Positions 26,460-36,414 of a stretch of 64,000 nucleotides of DNA are shown here, piece by piece. The number at the start of each line of letters is the position of its first letter. Positions within the stretch are counted from its first letter, which is position 1. The DNA comes from Enterococcus plantarum (GTDB taxonomy: Bacteria; Bacillota; Bacilli; Lactobacillales; Enterococcaceae), in NCBI RefSeq assembly GCF_001730295.1, contig NZ_MIKA01000012.1, positions 215,041 to 279,040 on the forward strand, written 5' to 3'. The position numbers and the translations under genes are program-made. The notes beneath the pieces were generated by a model. The model had not been told where the DNA came from, searched no databases, and was given only the letters and a program-made list of their open reading frames with translations.

Positions 26460-27218
26460 CTAATTAAAGTACATACAAAATCTTTTTCCTTCGATCTCAC
26501 AAATTCGGATAGTCATATCGTATAGTTTGTTCAAAACTTCTGATTGGATAATGTCATCTGTACTACCATGAGTAAATAGGCGACCGTCTTTCATTGCTAC
26601 GATCTCATCTGCATAGCTCGCTGCAAAATTGATGTCGTGAAGCACAATAATGACTGTTTTCCCAAATTCATCTACCAAACGGCGTAAGGTCTGCATCATT
26701 TGGACCGCAAAATTCATATCTAGATTATTCAACGGTTCATCCAGCAAAATATAATCCGTATCTTGCGCTAAAACCATCGCAATATAGACTCGCTGTAATT
26801 GACCACCTGACAATGTATCGATCAATTCATCTGCCAAATCCAGCAACCCAAGATTTGCCATTGCCTCTTCAACTTTTTCATGGTCTTCTTTTTTCAAACG
26901 CCCTTTACTATAAGGAAAACGACCGAAATTAACTAGCTCTCGAACGGTAATTTTCAGATTGATGCCATTCGTTTGTTTTAAAATTGATAGCTTTTTAGAT
27001 AATTCACTTTGTTTCCACGTTTTTACTTCATTGTGATCTAAATAAATCTCACCAGTATCTTTGGGAATTAAACGACTCATCATCGAAAGCAGCGTACTTT
27101 TCCCTGCCCCATTTGGACCAATAAATGCTGTTAATTTTTGCTCCGTAATCGGCAATTGAACTTCTGACACAACAATCTTTTCACCATATCTCTTTGACAC
27201 ATTTTTGATTTCGATCAT
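26460..27218 (-). CDS. iron-siderophore ABC transporter ATP-binding protein
   Basis: This 252-residue FecE/FepC-type ATPase has Walker A GPNGAGKST (34-42), the signature LSGGQLQRVYIAMVLAQ, Walker B YILLDEPLNNLD and the switch His in VLHDINFA. It overlaps the upstream permease gene by four bases and clearly drives the two permeases. The C-terminal tail (about 215-252) is normal for YclP-like proteins. Confidence 0.95.
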   Translation of the reverse strand: MIEIKNVSKRYGEKIVVSEVQLPITEQKLTAFIGPNGAGKSTLLSMMSRLIPKDTGEIYLDHNEVKTWKQSELSKKLSILKQTNGINLKITVRELVNFGRFPYSKGRLKKEDHEKVEEAMANLGLLDLADELIDTLSGGQLQRVYIAMVLAQDTDYILLDEPLNNLDMNFAVQMMQTLRRLVDEFGKTVIIVLHDINFAASYADEIVAMKDGRLFTHGSTDDIIQSEVLNKLYDMTIRICEIEGKRFCMYFN

Positions 27219-28183
27219 CTGCGCTGCTTCCTTTCACTAATAATTTTTCCGACAAAATAGACACCGCCGCCAAATTCAATCACAATGCTTAACGTGGTAT
27301 TCAACTGAAACACTTGCTCTACAAGAAATTGGCCGAACACCAATAATAAGATTGACAATAAACTACCGCCTAAGAATAATTCACGATGTCGATAGGTACC
27401 CATGAGCTGATAACTCATATTTGCTACAATAAATCCAAGAAATGTGACAGGTCCAACCAACGCTGTCGAAAGCCCGATCAACCCACTAATGACCGTCAAC
27501 AAGATAAACTGGAACCTCGGAACATTGATTCCTAAACTAGTTGCTTGCTCATTTCCCAAATGCAAGACATCTAGCGCATGACTTTTTAGCCATAAGAAAC
27601 CTACCAAGAACGTGATCAAAATACCCGCTATTAGTAAATGCTGACTATTCACATTTCCAAAACTGGCAAATAATTTACCTTGTAGTAAATCATATTCATT
27701 TGGGTCCATCACCACTTGCAAAAATGTACTAATGCTATTGAAAAAGGTTCCTAAAATAATCCCAATCATCAATAATAAAAATAGATCATTCCCACCTTTG
27801 TTCAATAAAAAACGAGACAACATGATACTAGCACTCACCATCAACAAAACATTCAAAAGAAACGTAGCGATTGTTTCATTGCCCAAAAGCTGTTGTCCAC
27901 CTAAAAAGAAAAACAATAAGGTCTGAATAAAAACGTATAATGAATCTAACCCTAAAATATTTGGTGTTAGAAAGTGATTCTGTGTCATCGTCTGAAAACT
28001 GATCGTTGAAAATGTGGCTGCGATCCCGACAAAAACAAAAGCCAGTAATTTTTTCCCTCTCAACTCTAAAGCAAAGGCCCAATTTCCATATGTTTTATAA
28101 GACAAATACAATACACAAACCGCAATAACGGCAAACAACAATAATAGAATTTTCACCGCTGATGACTGGAAGATTTTTTTCAT
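27215..28183 (-). CDS. iron-siderophore ABC transporter permease (second subunit)
   Basis: This 322-residue FecCD-family permease has about nine hydrophobic segments. The LGNEQATSLGIN block and the following GPVTFLGFIVANMSYQLMG segment are the cytoplasmic coupling region of the BtuC/FecC fold. It resembles YclO/FatC. It overlaps the neighbouring genes by four bases on each side and would pair with the other permease as a heterodimer. Confidence 0.93.
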   Translation of the reverse strand: MKKIFQSSAVKILLLLFAVIAVCVLYLSYKTYGNWAFALELRGKKLLAFVFVGIAATFSTISFQTMTQNHFLTPNILGLDSLYVFIQTLLFFFLGGQQLLGNETIATFLLNVLLMVSASIMLSRFLLNKGGNDLFLLLMIGIILGTFFNSISTFLQVVMDPNEYDLLQGKLFASFGNVNSQHLLIAGILITFLVGFLWLKSHALDVLHLGNEQATSLGINVPRFQFILLTVISGLIGLSTALVGPVTFLGFIVANMSYQLMGTYRHRELFLGGSLLSILLLVFGQFLVEQVFQLNTTLSIVIEFGGGVYFVGKIISERKQRR

Positions 28184-29127
28184 GCTATTTTCCTCCTCAT
28201 CAATAATGCGATAAAGATAAAGCTGCCTAAAACACCGACAACCACACTAACTGGGATTTCATACGGTGCAATCACGATACGTGCTAAAATATCACACGCC
28301 AATAAAAAAATACTTCCGCCAATCGCTGTGATTGCCAGTGTATTTTTCATATGATCGCCATACCGCATCGACACTAGATTGGGTACGATCACACCGAGAA
28401 AGGGAATATTTCCAACCATGATCAAGACCACTGCACTGGATAAAGCTACGATACCTAACCCAAATAACTGAATCCGTTGATAATTCAATCCCAGATTCGT
28501 CGCCATATCTTCACCCATCCCGACTACCGTAAAACGATACGCAAAAAGATACGTAATGATCAATAACGGAATCGTTAGATAAAGCAGTTCGTAATTGCCT
28601 TTCATCACTGTGGAAAAATTCCCCTGTAACCAAGAAGACATATTTTGAACGAGCTGAAATTGATACGCAAAAAACGTTGCCACCGAACCAATGATATTTC
28701 CAAACATCACGCCGATCAGTGGAATCATCACTTGATTTTTTGCAGGTAAAAAGCGTGTTAAAAAAATAAAAATCAATGTGCCGCCAAAAGCAAACAAGAA
28801 GGCAATAAACGATCGAAATAATAACGGTGCACTCGGAAAAAGGATCATGACGACTAAAATCCCTAGACGAGCACTATCCATCGTGCCTGCAGTACTTGGC
28901 GAAACAAATTTATTCTGTGTTAAATGCTGCATGATCAAACCTGAAATACTGATCGTACTTCCAGCAATCACCAAACTGATCGTTCGAGGCAGCCGCGTTG
29001 TTAACAATACTAATTGTTGCTGTGAATCCCATTGAAACAATTGTGTCAGAGAGATATCTTTCACTCCGACAAAAATTGATAATACAATCAAAAGGAGTAA
29101 GAGAACAAATAGGCCTATTTTTTTCAT
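28180..29127 (-). CDS. iron-siderophore ABC transporter permease (first subunit)
   Basis: This 315-residue FecCD-family permease is the YclN/FatD-like partner of the next gene. LPRTISLVIAGSTISISGLIMQ near the N-terminus and GEDMATNLGLNYQR plus GNIPFLGVIVPNLVSM in the coupling region are typical. The start is the ATG behind GGAG with a 7-nt spacer; the frame stays open 26 codons further but runs into the Fur box. It heads the operon, so iron regulation of the whole set acts here. Confidence 0.93.
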   Translation of the reverse strand: MKKIGLFVLLLLLIVLSIFVGVKDISLTQLFQWDSQQQLVLLTTRLPRTISLVIAGSTISISGLIMQHLTQNKFVSPSTAGTMDSARLGILVVMILFPSAPLLFRSFIAFLFAFGGTLIFIFLTRFLPAKNQVMIPLIGVMFGNIIGSVATFFAYQFQLVQNMSSWLQGNFSTVMKGNYELLYLTIPLLIITYLFAYRFTVVGMGEDMATNLGLNYQRIQLFGLGIVALSSAVVLIMVGNIPFLGVIVPNLVSMRYGDHMKNTLAITAIGGSIFLLACDILARIVIAPYEIPVSVVVGVLGSFIFIALLMRRKIA

Positions 29128-29150
29128 ATACTTGCTCCATTTTTCTAATT

Positions 29151-29169
29151 GAGAATGATTTTCATTCTT
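29151..29169 (-). promoter_or_regulatory. Fur box of the siderophore ABC operon
   Basis: GAATGA-TTT-TCATTC is a perfect inverted repeat and the 19-mer matches the classical Fur consensus at 14 positions. It lies about 25 nt before the first permease start, so iron-replete cells should shut the operon off. Confidence 0.85.
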
Positions 29170-29325
29170 ACTTATTAGTCTATGCGAAATGAGTAAGAAA
29201 AGCAATACCTTTTTAGCTTTTATTCCTTCTCAATTAGAGCCAAACATCAATTTTTTTCAGGTGTTTCTCTCTTGTTCTATGCTATAATTCGAAGTAAGAC
29301 TATATGGAAGTAGGTACGATAATTA

Positions 29326-29775
29326 ATGGCACAAGATGACTTACAGAAACATTTAGACAATGCAATGTATGGCACCCCGCTACTAAAACCAGAAGAACAG
29401 CGAAAATATATGGGCACCTTTCGCGAAAGATGTTACCTAACAATGACGATTGCACAGATGAAAAACACAGCGGATACAGCAAATTTCTTAAAAGAACTGA
29501 CACAACACCCTGACGCTAAGGTTCTTTTGAATGGTGCAATGGCAAGTGATCTGCAATCTCGCTATATTAAATTGATCAATGAGCGAAACATAAAATTTAC
29601 CGTAGTAAATGATTTTGTTGAAAATACTCCCGAATCTTTTGGATTAGTTTTAACTGCAAAAGAAGCGGTAAATGAGGAAACGATCGATATTGAGGAAAAA
29701 TATCCGAACCAAACGGATACACCTATCAAAACAGAAGAGTCTAAAAAGGGATTCTGGCATAAACTTTTTCATTAG
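29326..29775 (+). CDS. YueI-like protein (DUF1694)
   Basis: This 149-residue cytoplasmic protein opens DLQKHLDNAMYGTPLLKPEEQRKYMGTF and contains RERCYLTMTIAQM, both characteristic of the YueI/DUF1694 family. The C-terminus is a charged linker ending in FWHKLFH. The family is widespread in Bacilli and its role is not established. An extended -10 (TGCTATAAT at 29280-29288) lies upstream. It is divergent from the iron operon and converges on gshF. Confidence 0.85.
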   Translation: MAQDDLQKHLDNAMYGTPLLKPEEQRKYMGTFRERCYLTMTIAQMKNTADTANFLKELTQHPDAKVLLNGAMASDLQSRYIKLINERNIKFTVVNDFVENTPESFGLVLTAKEAVNEETIDIEEKYPNQTDTPIKTEESKKGFWHKLFH

Positions 29776-29864
29776 GAGAAAGGGAACCAAGTAGGTACCT
29801 TGCAGTGTCAAGTTATAGAGTTATCCCCTTCATTCGTATTTCTCGATCATTCGTTTGGATAACT

Positions 29865-29909
29865 AAAAAGCAGCAAAGAAAACAGATTGCTTTCTTTGCT
29901 GCTTTTTTA
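29865..29909. terminator. bidirectional terminator between the YueI-like gene and gshF
   Basis: AAAAAGCAGCAAAGAAA (29865-29881) pairs with TTTCTTTGCTGCTTTTTT (29891-29908). Confidence 0.9.
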
Positions 29910-29920
29910 TGATTTGCTTT

Positions 29921-32188
29921 CTAAAATACTTCTGGGTACAACATCTTCAATACATCCATCGTCAAATGACGTCCTTTACCGGTATGTGGATAGGCATGCA
30001 TATGCATAGCTGGATTAAAGTTTGCTTCTATAATTCCGTAAGTGCGACTATTCTTTATTCCTTTGACCGATTTATCAGGAACGATCAAGTCGATCCCGCA
30101 GATTTTTGCGCCTAAAGCTTGAACTGCTTCAATTGCAATCTGCTTGTAGCTATCATCAAAATCATCCGTTACATCGATTGAATCACCGCCAGTACTGATA
30201 TTGGAATTCTCTCGTAAATAAACGATTTGATCTTTTTCCGGTACAGAAGTTGTTAAGAGATTCTGCTCTTTTAACATTAATCGTTCAACATCACCTAACT
30301 GAATCAGTTCCAAAGGTGAGCGATGGTGTGTTCCTCTCAATGGATCAAGATTCTTTTCTGCTACTAATGCTTCAACTGAGCGAATTCCATCACCAACTAC
30401 ATTTGCTGGCACACGTAACATAATGGCACGCACTTGATCATCCAGCACAAAGAAGCGGTATTCCGTCCCTGGTAGAAATTCTTCGACCAATACGGCCGAA
30501 TCTTCTTTGAATGCTAATTTCAACGCTTCTGTATAATCAGCTAACGAGGCTCCTTCTTTAAAAATCGTAATGCCTAAGCCATAATTTGTTGTTTTTGGTT
30601 TGATTACAAATGCTTTTTCTGAATATTTTATATACGCCTGTTCTGCTTGTTCGATCGTATCAAATTCATCGCCACCTGGCACTGTAAAGCCAGCTTCTGC
30701 CAATACTTTTTTCGTAACCGTCTTATTTTCCATGATCAACGGCACGATATAGTTATCTTTACTTGTCATATTTGCATTTTTAACATATTCGATATGGTCA
30801 TTATGTTTAAGTTTTAAAAATTGTTCGGCTTCATCTAATACTTCAACTTCTACACCTTTTTGAATAGCATCAAATAAAAATAACTGTGTAGAGAGCTCCA
30901 TATTTCTAAAACCAGCTAATTGATATGGATGTTCAAACGCCATCCCATGATACTCTTTTCCAAAAATGATCCCTAGTTCTTGGTTCGAGTTGCTTTCAAT
31001 AATTGTCCACATTTTGCCAGCAATCGTTAAATCAGGTGTTCTTAATTGGGTGCGATGAATCTCTAACAATTTTTTAGCTCTAAACAGACCTAAAGCTTCG
31101 ATCATTTCATCCATTTCAGCAAAAATTCGATCGCCTTCTGCTAAAAGTTTTACTTGTGCAAACGGATGACCTAACGCTACTTGTTCATTCAAGAAATCCC
31201 CCGTTGCTACCCAATCATTCGGAGCTTCTTTTTCATCTGTCCATACTAAATACAACATAAACAAATGAATAAATTCAAGTGACTCTTCGTCCACACCTAA
31301 TGGCGCAAATGGGTTTAAATCTAGATTTCTAAGTTCGATGTAGCGAACGCCAGTTTTAGGTAAATCAGCCATTTGCTTACCACCACGTAATCGAACCGCT
31401 GAATAAAATTCCTTTTCTTCTGATAAAATGCCATTTTCAACCATCCGATGAATGTCGTTGATGTAATGTTGCAATGATTCATAAGATACTTTGACATTTT
31501 CATTATTTTTGTAGCCAAATGCACTATTACGTAAACTTCTGACAGGTCCATTTGGTCGCTCTTCACGTTCAGTAAAGTAACCAACCTCACTGACAGGTGA
31601 AGCACCAAATAAATAGGTGATCAACCAACGGTAACGCAAATAATTACGTGAGACTTTCATATATAAAATATTTTTGAATTCTTCGATCGTTTCATACTCA
31701 GTTTGTGCTGAAAACAGCTGTTTGACCAACTCAATATCATACTCAAAGTTAAAATGAATACCGCTGACCATTTGCTTACGTTTCCCATATTCTCTTGCCA
31801 AATAACGACGATACAGAATTCCATCATACTGCTCGAGTTTAGCAATTTTTATATCTTCATCTTTTGGTGGTAGTTTGGGCGGCATACTTAACGGCCAAAG
31901 CATCTCATGTTTATTCATTGAGCGTATCGCCACGTCATGAATCGCTGCAAGATAGCGCATCATCCCATTAATAGAATTCGCTACAGGTGTAATCAATTCC
32001 ATTTGTGTTTCGCTAAAATCAGTTTGAATGTACGGATGATATGTTCTATTTCCTAAAACTTCTGGATGATCCGTCATTGCTAGTTGACCATCAAACGTCG
32101 TGCGTTGGCTTTCTTTTTCTAATCCAAATCGTGCAGCCATGACATATGGACGTGCACTTTTTTGCTGTAACAACTCTCTAAATTTCAT
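29921..32188 (-). CDS. gshAB: bifunctional glutamate-cysteine ligase / glutathione synthetase (GshF)
   Basis: This 755-residue fusion makes glutathione in two ATP-dependent steps. The N-terminal half (about 1-460) is a gamma-glutamylcysteine ligase, with ARFGLEKESQR, TDFSETQMELITP and RYIELRNLDLNPFAPLG. The C-terminal half (about 490-750) is an ATP-grasp domain, with KPKTTNYGLGITIF, LVEEFLPGTEYRFFVL and GIIEANFNPAMHMHAYP. The start is MKFRELLQ, behind AAAGG; 21 upstream codons lack a site. Glutathione gives this organism protection against oxidative and acid stress. Length and design match other enterococcal and listerial GshF. Confidence 0.97.
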   Translation of the reverse strand: MKFRELLQQKSARPYVMAARFGLEKESQRTTFDGQLAMTDHPEVLGNRTYHPYIQTDFSETQMELITPVANSINGMMRYLAAIHDVAIRSMNKHEMLWPLSMPPKLPPKDEDIKIAKLEQYDGILYRRYLAREYGKRKQMVSGIHFNFEYDIELVKQLFSAQTEYETIEEFKNILYMKVSRNYLRYRWLITYLFGASPVSEVGYFTEREERPNGPVRSLRNSAFGYKNNENVKVSYESLQHYINDIHRMVENGILSEEKEFYSAVRLRGGKQMADLPKTGVRYIELRNLDLNPFAPLGVDEESLEFIHLFMLYLVWTDEKEAPNDWVATGDFLNEQVALGHPFAQVKLLAEGDRIFAEMDEMIEALGLFRAKKLLEIHRTQLRTPDLTIAGKMWTIIESNSNQELGIIFGKEYHGMAFEHPYQLAGFRNMELSTQLFLFDAIQKGVEVEVLDEAEQFLKLKHNDHIEYVKNANMTSKDNYIVPLIMENKTVTKKVLAEAGFTVPGGDEFDTIEQAEQAYIKYSEKAFVIKPKTTNYGLGITIFKEGASLADYTEALKLAFKEDSAVLVEEFLPGTEYRFFVLDDQVRAIMLRVPANVVGDGIRSVEALVAEKNLDPLRGTHHRSPLELIQLGDVERLMLKEQNLLTTSVPEKDQIVYLRENSNISTGGDSIDVTDDFDDSYKQIAIEAVQALGAKICGIDLIVPDKSVKGIKNSRTYGIIEANFNPAMHMHAYPHTGKGRHLTMDVLKMLYPEVF

Positions 32189-32417
32189 ACTGTCGCCTTT
32201 CTTCCCCGTTATTATTCCATTACTCATCATTATATAGAAAAAGAGAAGCAAAAAGAATATTTTAGCTTAAAAATTGTCTAAAAAAAAATAAACTTACTGA
32301 ATTGGTAAAAAAATAGGTCTTTTTATATTTTTTTATTCACTGAAATATACTCTTTCAAGTCATTCGACTTCATTGTATACTAAAAAGAAAAAATAATTTT
32401 AAAGCAGAGGAGTTATA

Positions 32418-32912
32418 ATGGCTAATAAAGCTTTGATTGTTATCGATCTTCAAAATGGTTTAGAAAATACTGGATCTGGGTTGTTTCGACTGACAGATAC
32501 CCTAAATGGTGTAAACGAACGTATTACAGACTATCGAAATAAGCACCAACCAATTCTATTTATCCAGCATGAAGATACCGAGTTAGTTGTCGCTAGTGAC
32601 AACTGGAAATTATTTGAGCAACTTGATGCCCGAGCAGAAGACTTCTATATCGGAAAAACTCATGCCAATTCTTTCTTCCAAACAAAGCTAAAAAAATGCT
32701 TAGATGACCTTTCTGTTACTGAGCTTGAATTTTGTGGCGCTCAAACAGAATATTGTGTTGATACGACGATTCGTATGGCTCACGGCTTAGGGTATACTTG
32801 TTTCATGAAACGAGGCCTTAGCACCACATTAAACAATGAATTATTAGGAGCCCAAACAATTATCCAGCATCATGAAAAACTCTGGGACAACCGTTTTCTA
32901 ACGTTTATTTGA
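32418..32912 (+). CDS. isochorismatase-family cysteine hydrolase
   Basis: This 164-residue hydrolase has the catalytic triad of the family: Asp in VIDLQNG (residue 9), Lys in GKTHANSFF (about 75) and Cys in GAQTEYCVDTT (about 114). The small size and the final LWDNRFLTFI resemble single-domain amidohydrolases often annotated as nicotinamidase-related. No pathway partner lies next to it, so the substrate is unknown. The start follows AGAGGAG. It is the first gene after the gshF promoter region, transcribed divergently. The 229 nt between show no further structure. Confidence 0.88.
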   Translation: MANKALIVIDLQNGLENTGSGLFRLTDTLNGVNERITDYRNKHQPILFIQHEDTELVVASDNWKLFEQLDARAEDFYIGKTHANSFFQTKLKKCLDDLSVTELEFCGAQTEYCVDTTIRMAHGLGYTCFMKRGLSTTLNNELLGAQTIIQHHEKLWDNRFLTFI

Positions 32913-33109
32913 TTAAAAAAATACGATATCTCTACTTTCTCTTATTTTACCACATTCAGCGACTAAAAATTAACATTATCTCATGGTATCCTCTAGTCAT
33001 TCATGATAGTATAACTAGGGGATATTTGTTGAACTATTTTTCTTTTGCTCTTATTATTCGTTCAATGAAGAAATATCCGACATTCTTTGACATTGGAGGA
33101 ACGTTTTAC

Positions 33110-33988
33110 ATGAAATTTTCAAAAAGACAAATCCAAGATACGTTGTATGTAACGATTGGTTCTTTTATTTTAGCGGTATCGATCAATTCGATTTTATTAC
33201 CAAATAAAATCGTAGCAGGAGGCGCAAATGGGATCAGCGTGGTAATCAATTATTTATTTGGGATCAATCCCGCATTGATTTTATATGCTATCAACTTGCC
33301 TTTATTACTTCTTTGCTTTTTATTTTTAGGAAAAGAAGTTGGGATCAAAACGATTTATGGCAGTTTGATTTACCCATTTTTTGTAGGGATCACGACTCAT
33401 TTGCCCGTCCTTACGCACAATATTTTTCTCGCAACGATCTTCGGTGGTATTTTAACCGGGATTGGGCTAGGGCTTGAATTTAGAGGGAATGCTTCCACTG
33501 GTGGGACTGCGATCATTTCACAAATGGTGAATAAGTACTTTAAAATTTCATTAGGTGTTTCGATTTTATTCGTAGATGGTTTAGTGATTTTATCCGCGCT
33601 CTTTGTTTTCAATACTGATACAGTACTCTTCTCACTTATTTGTTTATACCTTATTGGGAGAGTGGTGGACATGGTCCAAGTTGGCTTCGTTCGTTCGAAA
33701 AATGTCATGATCATTTCACCGAAATATACGGAAATCAAAGAAAAAATCTTAGTCGATATGGACAAAGGCTTAACGATGGTTCCAATTGAAGGGGGTTATC
33801 AAAAAAATCCAAGCATGTTGATGATGACAGTCATTAGTGAAAAAGACTTTGCTAAGATCAAAGAGAACGTTCTGGCAATTGATGAAGAAGCCTTTATTGT
33901 TTCGATGAATGCCAGTGAAGTTTTTGGTAAAGGATTTAGTTTAAAGAAAATCGCAGAAGACTATGGGATTGAGACAAATAATTTGTAA
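33110..33988 (+). CDS. YitT family membrane protein
   Basis: This 292-residue protein has five to six hydrophobic segments in its first 200 residues, with LLPNKIVAGGANGISVVINY and GLEFRGNASTGGTAII, the conserved blocks of YitT. A soluble C-terminal DUF2179 domain follows (about 210-285), with KGLTMVPIEGGYQKNPSMLMMTVI. The start is the ATG behind GGAGG with a 10-nt spacer. A longer frame reaching back to 32,909 has no ribosome site. The transport or signalling role of the family is not known. Confidence 0.9.
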   Translation: MKFSKRQIQDTLYVTIGSFILAVSINSILLPNKIVAGGANGISVVINYLFGINPALILYAINLPLLLLCFLFLGKEVGIKTIYGSLIYPFFVGITTHLPVLTHNIFLATIFGGILTGIGLGLEFRGNASTGGTAIISQMVNKYFKISLGVSILFVDGLVILSALFVFNTDTVLFSLICLYLIGRVVDMVQVGFVRSKNVMIISPKYTEIKEKILVDMDKGLTMVPIEGGYQKNPSMLMMTVISEKDFAKIKENVLAIDEEAFIVSMNASEVFGKGFSLKKIAEDYGIETNNL

Positions 33989-33994
33989 GCAGAA

Positions 33995-34140
33995 AAGCGG
34001 GATGAACCGTTTAGACCTCGAACAAATTAGGAAACTACTGGAAAGATGCTCTTTATCTTTTCATTAGTTTATCTATTTGTTGAGAGGTCTGGTTCATATC
34101 GCTAGATCAAAAAAAAGCGGGATGAACCGCTTAGACCACC
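33995..34140. repeat. long imperfect inverted repeat plus a partial extra copy of its left arm
   Basis: AGCGGGATGAACC...AGACCTCGAACAAATTAGGAAACTA (from 33,995) is complementary to the stretch that ends in TTGAGAGGTCTGGTTCAT...CGCT (to about 34,105). A second copy of the left arm follows at about 34,112-34,156 and runs into the ftsY terminator. The region has no gene. It could act as a transcriptional barrier or be a small mobile palindrome. Confidence 0.6.
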
Positions 34141-34151
34141 TCGAACAAATT

Positions 34152-34202
34152 AAAAAACCTTTTGAGATTCTACTTCGTTGTAGTTACTCAAAAGGTTTTT
34201 TA
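34152..34202. terminator. terminator of the rnc-smc-HAD-ftsY operon
   Basis: AAAAAACCTTTTGAG and CTCAAAAGGTTTTTT are perfect 15-nt arms, directly after the ftsY stop on the minus strand. Confidence 0.92.
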
Positions 34203-34210
34203 ACTATTCT

Positions 34211-35440
34211 CTACTCTTCGACTTTTAGTAATCCTTTAAACAATCCAATCGCAAAATCATTTGCATCGAATGGTTCTAAATCATCGATTCCTTCGCCTAA
34301 TCCAACTAATTTCACTGGTAGATGCAACTCATTGCGAATCGCTAGAACGATCCCACCTTTTGCTGTACCATCCAATTTCGTTAAAACTAAACCAGTGACA
34401 TCTGTTGTTTCTTTAAATTGTTTTGCTTGTGACATTGCATTTTGCCCTGTGGTTGCATCTACTACAAGCAACACTTCATGGGGCGCATCTGGCAATTCAC
34501 GCTGAATCACGCGTTTGATTTTCTCTAATTCGTTCATCAAATTGACTTTGTTTTGCAAACGGCCTGCTGTATCTACAAGTAAGATATCTGCATTTTCCGT
34601 TTTCGCACGTTCTACTGCATCAAAGACAACCGCTGCTGGATCACCACCTGCATTGCCTCGAACCACTTCGACACCGGCACGTTCGCCCCAGACAACTAAC
34701 TGATCGATAGCCCCTGCTCTAAAAGTATCTGCTGCTGCCAGCACCACTTTTTTACCGTCTTGTTTGAATTCATGTGCTAGTTTTCCGATACTGGTTGTTT
34801 TCCCAACACCGTTAACGCCTACAAACAACATGACTGTCAAGCCATTCGTCTGAATATTTAACGCATTATTTTCTTCAATACCCTCTGCTTCGTACAAATC
34901 AACCATTTTTTCAATGATTGTATTTTGAACTGCTGCTGGTTTTTTCACATTACGTAATTTTACTTCTTGTCGAAGAGATTCCGTGATTTTAATTGCTGTA
35001 TCAAACCCAACGTCAGCACCGATCAAGGTTTCTTCTAATTCTTCAAAAAAGTCTTCATCTACTGAGCGGAAATTAGCAAATAACTCATTTAACCTTGCGC
35101 CAAAGGTTTTACGGGTTTTTTCCAGCCCTTTTTCGTACTTCTCTTGTACAATGATCTCTTCTTCTTGCTCTTCAATCACTTCAGGTTCAACAAGTTCTTC
35201 TGTTGGGATAACAGGAGGATCCATCAGATGAGGATCACTTTCCACTTCCTCTGCTTCAGGATATTCAACAGAGTCATTCTGTGTTTCTTCCGTTGTTTCT
35301 TGCTCTGTTTCCTGTTCAAATTGTTCTTCGGGTTTCGCTTCGTCTTCGACAAGTTCTTTTGCCTCGTCTGTTTCGACTTCAGCGGGTGGTGTTTCTTTTT
35401 CATTCATAAACGCTTTTTTAATTTTATCGAAAAATCCCAT
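34211..35440 (-). CDS. ftsY: signal recognition particle receptor FtsY
   Basis: This 409-residue SRP receptor GTPase docks ribosome-nascent chain complexes at the membrane. The first ~110 residues are highly acidic (Glu-rich A domain). They are followed by the N domain and the G domain with [15 protein letters not shown] (G1), [11 protein letters not shown] (G2), DTAGRLQN (G3) and [10 protein letters not shown] (G4). The strong antisense frames over the A domain are an artefact of its Glu-rich codons. It is the last gene of the rnc-smc operon, whose order is common in Firmicutes. Confidence 0.97.
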   Translation of the reverse strand: MGFFDKIKKAFMNEKETPPAEVETDEAKELVEDEAKPEEQFEQETEQETTEETQNDSVEYPEAEEVESDPHLMDPPVIPTEELVEPEVIEEQEEEIIVQEKYEKGLEKTRKTFGARLNELFANFRSVDEDFFEELEETLIGADVGFDTAIKITESLRQEVKLRNVKKPAAVQNTIIEKMVDLYEAEGIEENNALNIQTNGLTVMLFVGVNGVGKTTSIGKLAHEFKQDGKKVVLAAADTFRAGAIDQLVVWGERAGVEVVRGNAGGDPAAVVFDAVERAKTENADILLVDTAGRLQNKVNLMNELEKIKRVIQRELPDAPHEVLLVVDATTGQNAMSQAKQFKETTDVTGLVLTKLDGTAKGGIVLAIRNELHLPVKLVGLGEGIDDLEPFDANDFAIGLFKGLLKVEE

Positions 35441-36268
35441 TTAATTCCCTCCTCTCAATGGTTCTAACACAAATTTTTCAACAGCTTGTGCGACACCGTC
35501 ATTGTCATTTGTATCTGTAATAACATCTGCCAAGTCTTTCACCTTAGCGACAGCATTTTCCATGGCTACACCAAGTCCTGCATATTCAATCATTGGTACA
35601 TCATTTTCTTCATCACCGATGGTCATGATTTCTTCTTGCTTGATGCCTAAATCTCTGGCTAATAATGAAATACCATATGCCTTCGTAATTCCTTTAGGCA
35701 TAAATTCCAGCAAATTACTTCTCGTTTTGATTACTTCATAGCGATCGTAAAATGAACTAGGGATTTTTTTTATTTGCTCATCCAAATAGGCTTGATCGAC
35801 TGCTATAACAGCTTTATTGTAAATTCTATCAGTAGTCAATTGCGCTACTTCATACGACTCAAATGTCAGTAACTTATTTAATTGACTATACAATGATTCA
35901 TACTCTTGTGTTGTTGACAGTTGCATTACAAGCCCATCCGATAAAATATCTAAAGGGACGTTCAATGATTTGGCTAACTCGTACAACTCGTGTACATTTT
36001 CCAAAGCGAGAGAAGATTTCTCTATGATTTCACCCGTGTCATTTTTTTGGACCAAACCACCGTTAAACGTGATACTATAATCTCCATTGTCCCGTAAATT
36101 CAATGCATCTAAGTAAATACCGATTGCTGCTAATGGTCGACCTGTACAAATGACGATTTTAACACCCGCAGCTTTTGCTTGTGTCAACGCTTCTTTATTC
36201 CTTGCTGAGATTTCCTTTTTACTATCTAAAAGTGTGCCATCTAAATCAATAGCGACTAATTTAATCAA
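35441..36268 (-). CDS. Cof-type HAD-IIB family phosphatase
   Basis: This protein of about 275 residues is a HAD hydrolase with DLDGTLLDSKK (motif I), ICTGRP (motif II) and GDEENDVPMIEYAGLGVAM (motif IV) and a C2 cap. It resembles the YkrA/Cof-like proteins that dephosphorylate sugar phosphates or flavin precursors; the substrate is not predictable. The ATG at 36277 lies one base after AGGAGG, too close to use. The TTG at 36268, with a 10-nt spacer and opening (M)IKLVAIDLDG, is the likelier start. It sits between smc and ftsY and directly abuts the latter. Confidence 0.88.
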   Translation of the reverse strand: MIKLVAIDLDGTLLDSKKEISARNKEALTQAKAAGVKIVICTGRPLAAIGIYLDALNLRDNGDYSITFNGGLVQKNDTGEIIEKSSLALENVHELYELAKSLNVPLDILSDGLVMQLSTTQEYESLYSQLNKLLTFESYEVAQLTTDRIYNKAVIAVDQAYLDEQIKKIPSSFYDRYEVIKTRSNLLEFMPKGITKAYGISLLARDLGIKQEEIMTIGDEENDVPMIEYAGLGVAMENAVAKVKDLADVITDTNDNDGVAQAVEKFVLEPLRGGN

Positions 36269-36414
36269 TCCAGTCATTCCTCCTTATTAAACGTTTAATA
36301 GGTTCGATTTGATCTAATTAAAAAATAGAAAGCATGAATGAAGGACTATTTCCCTCATTCATGTTTTATCATTTTTTAGTAGAGCTATTCTGTAAAGCTA
36401 GAAAATAGCAGCCT

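Noticed and set aside
35144..35467. 107-codon plus-strand frame rich in Phe and Cys
   Set aside because: It is the antisense of the Glu-rich acidic domain of FtsY.
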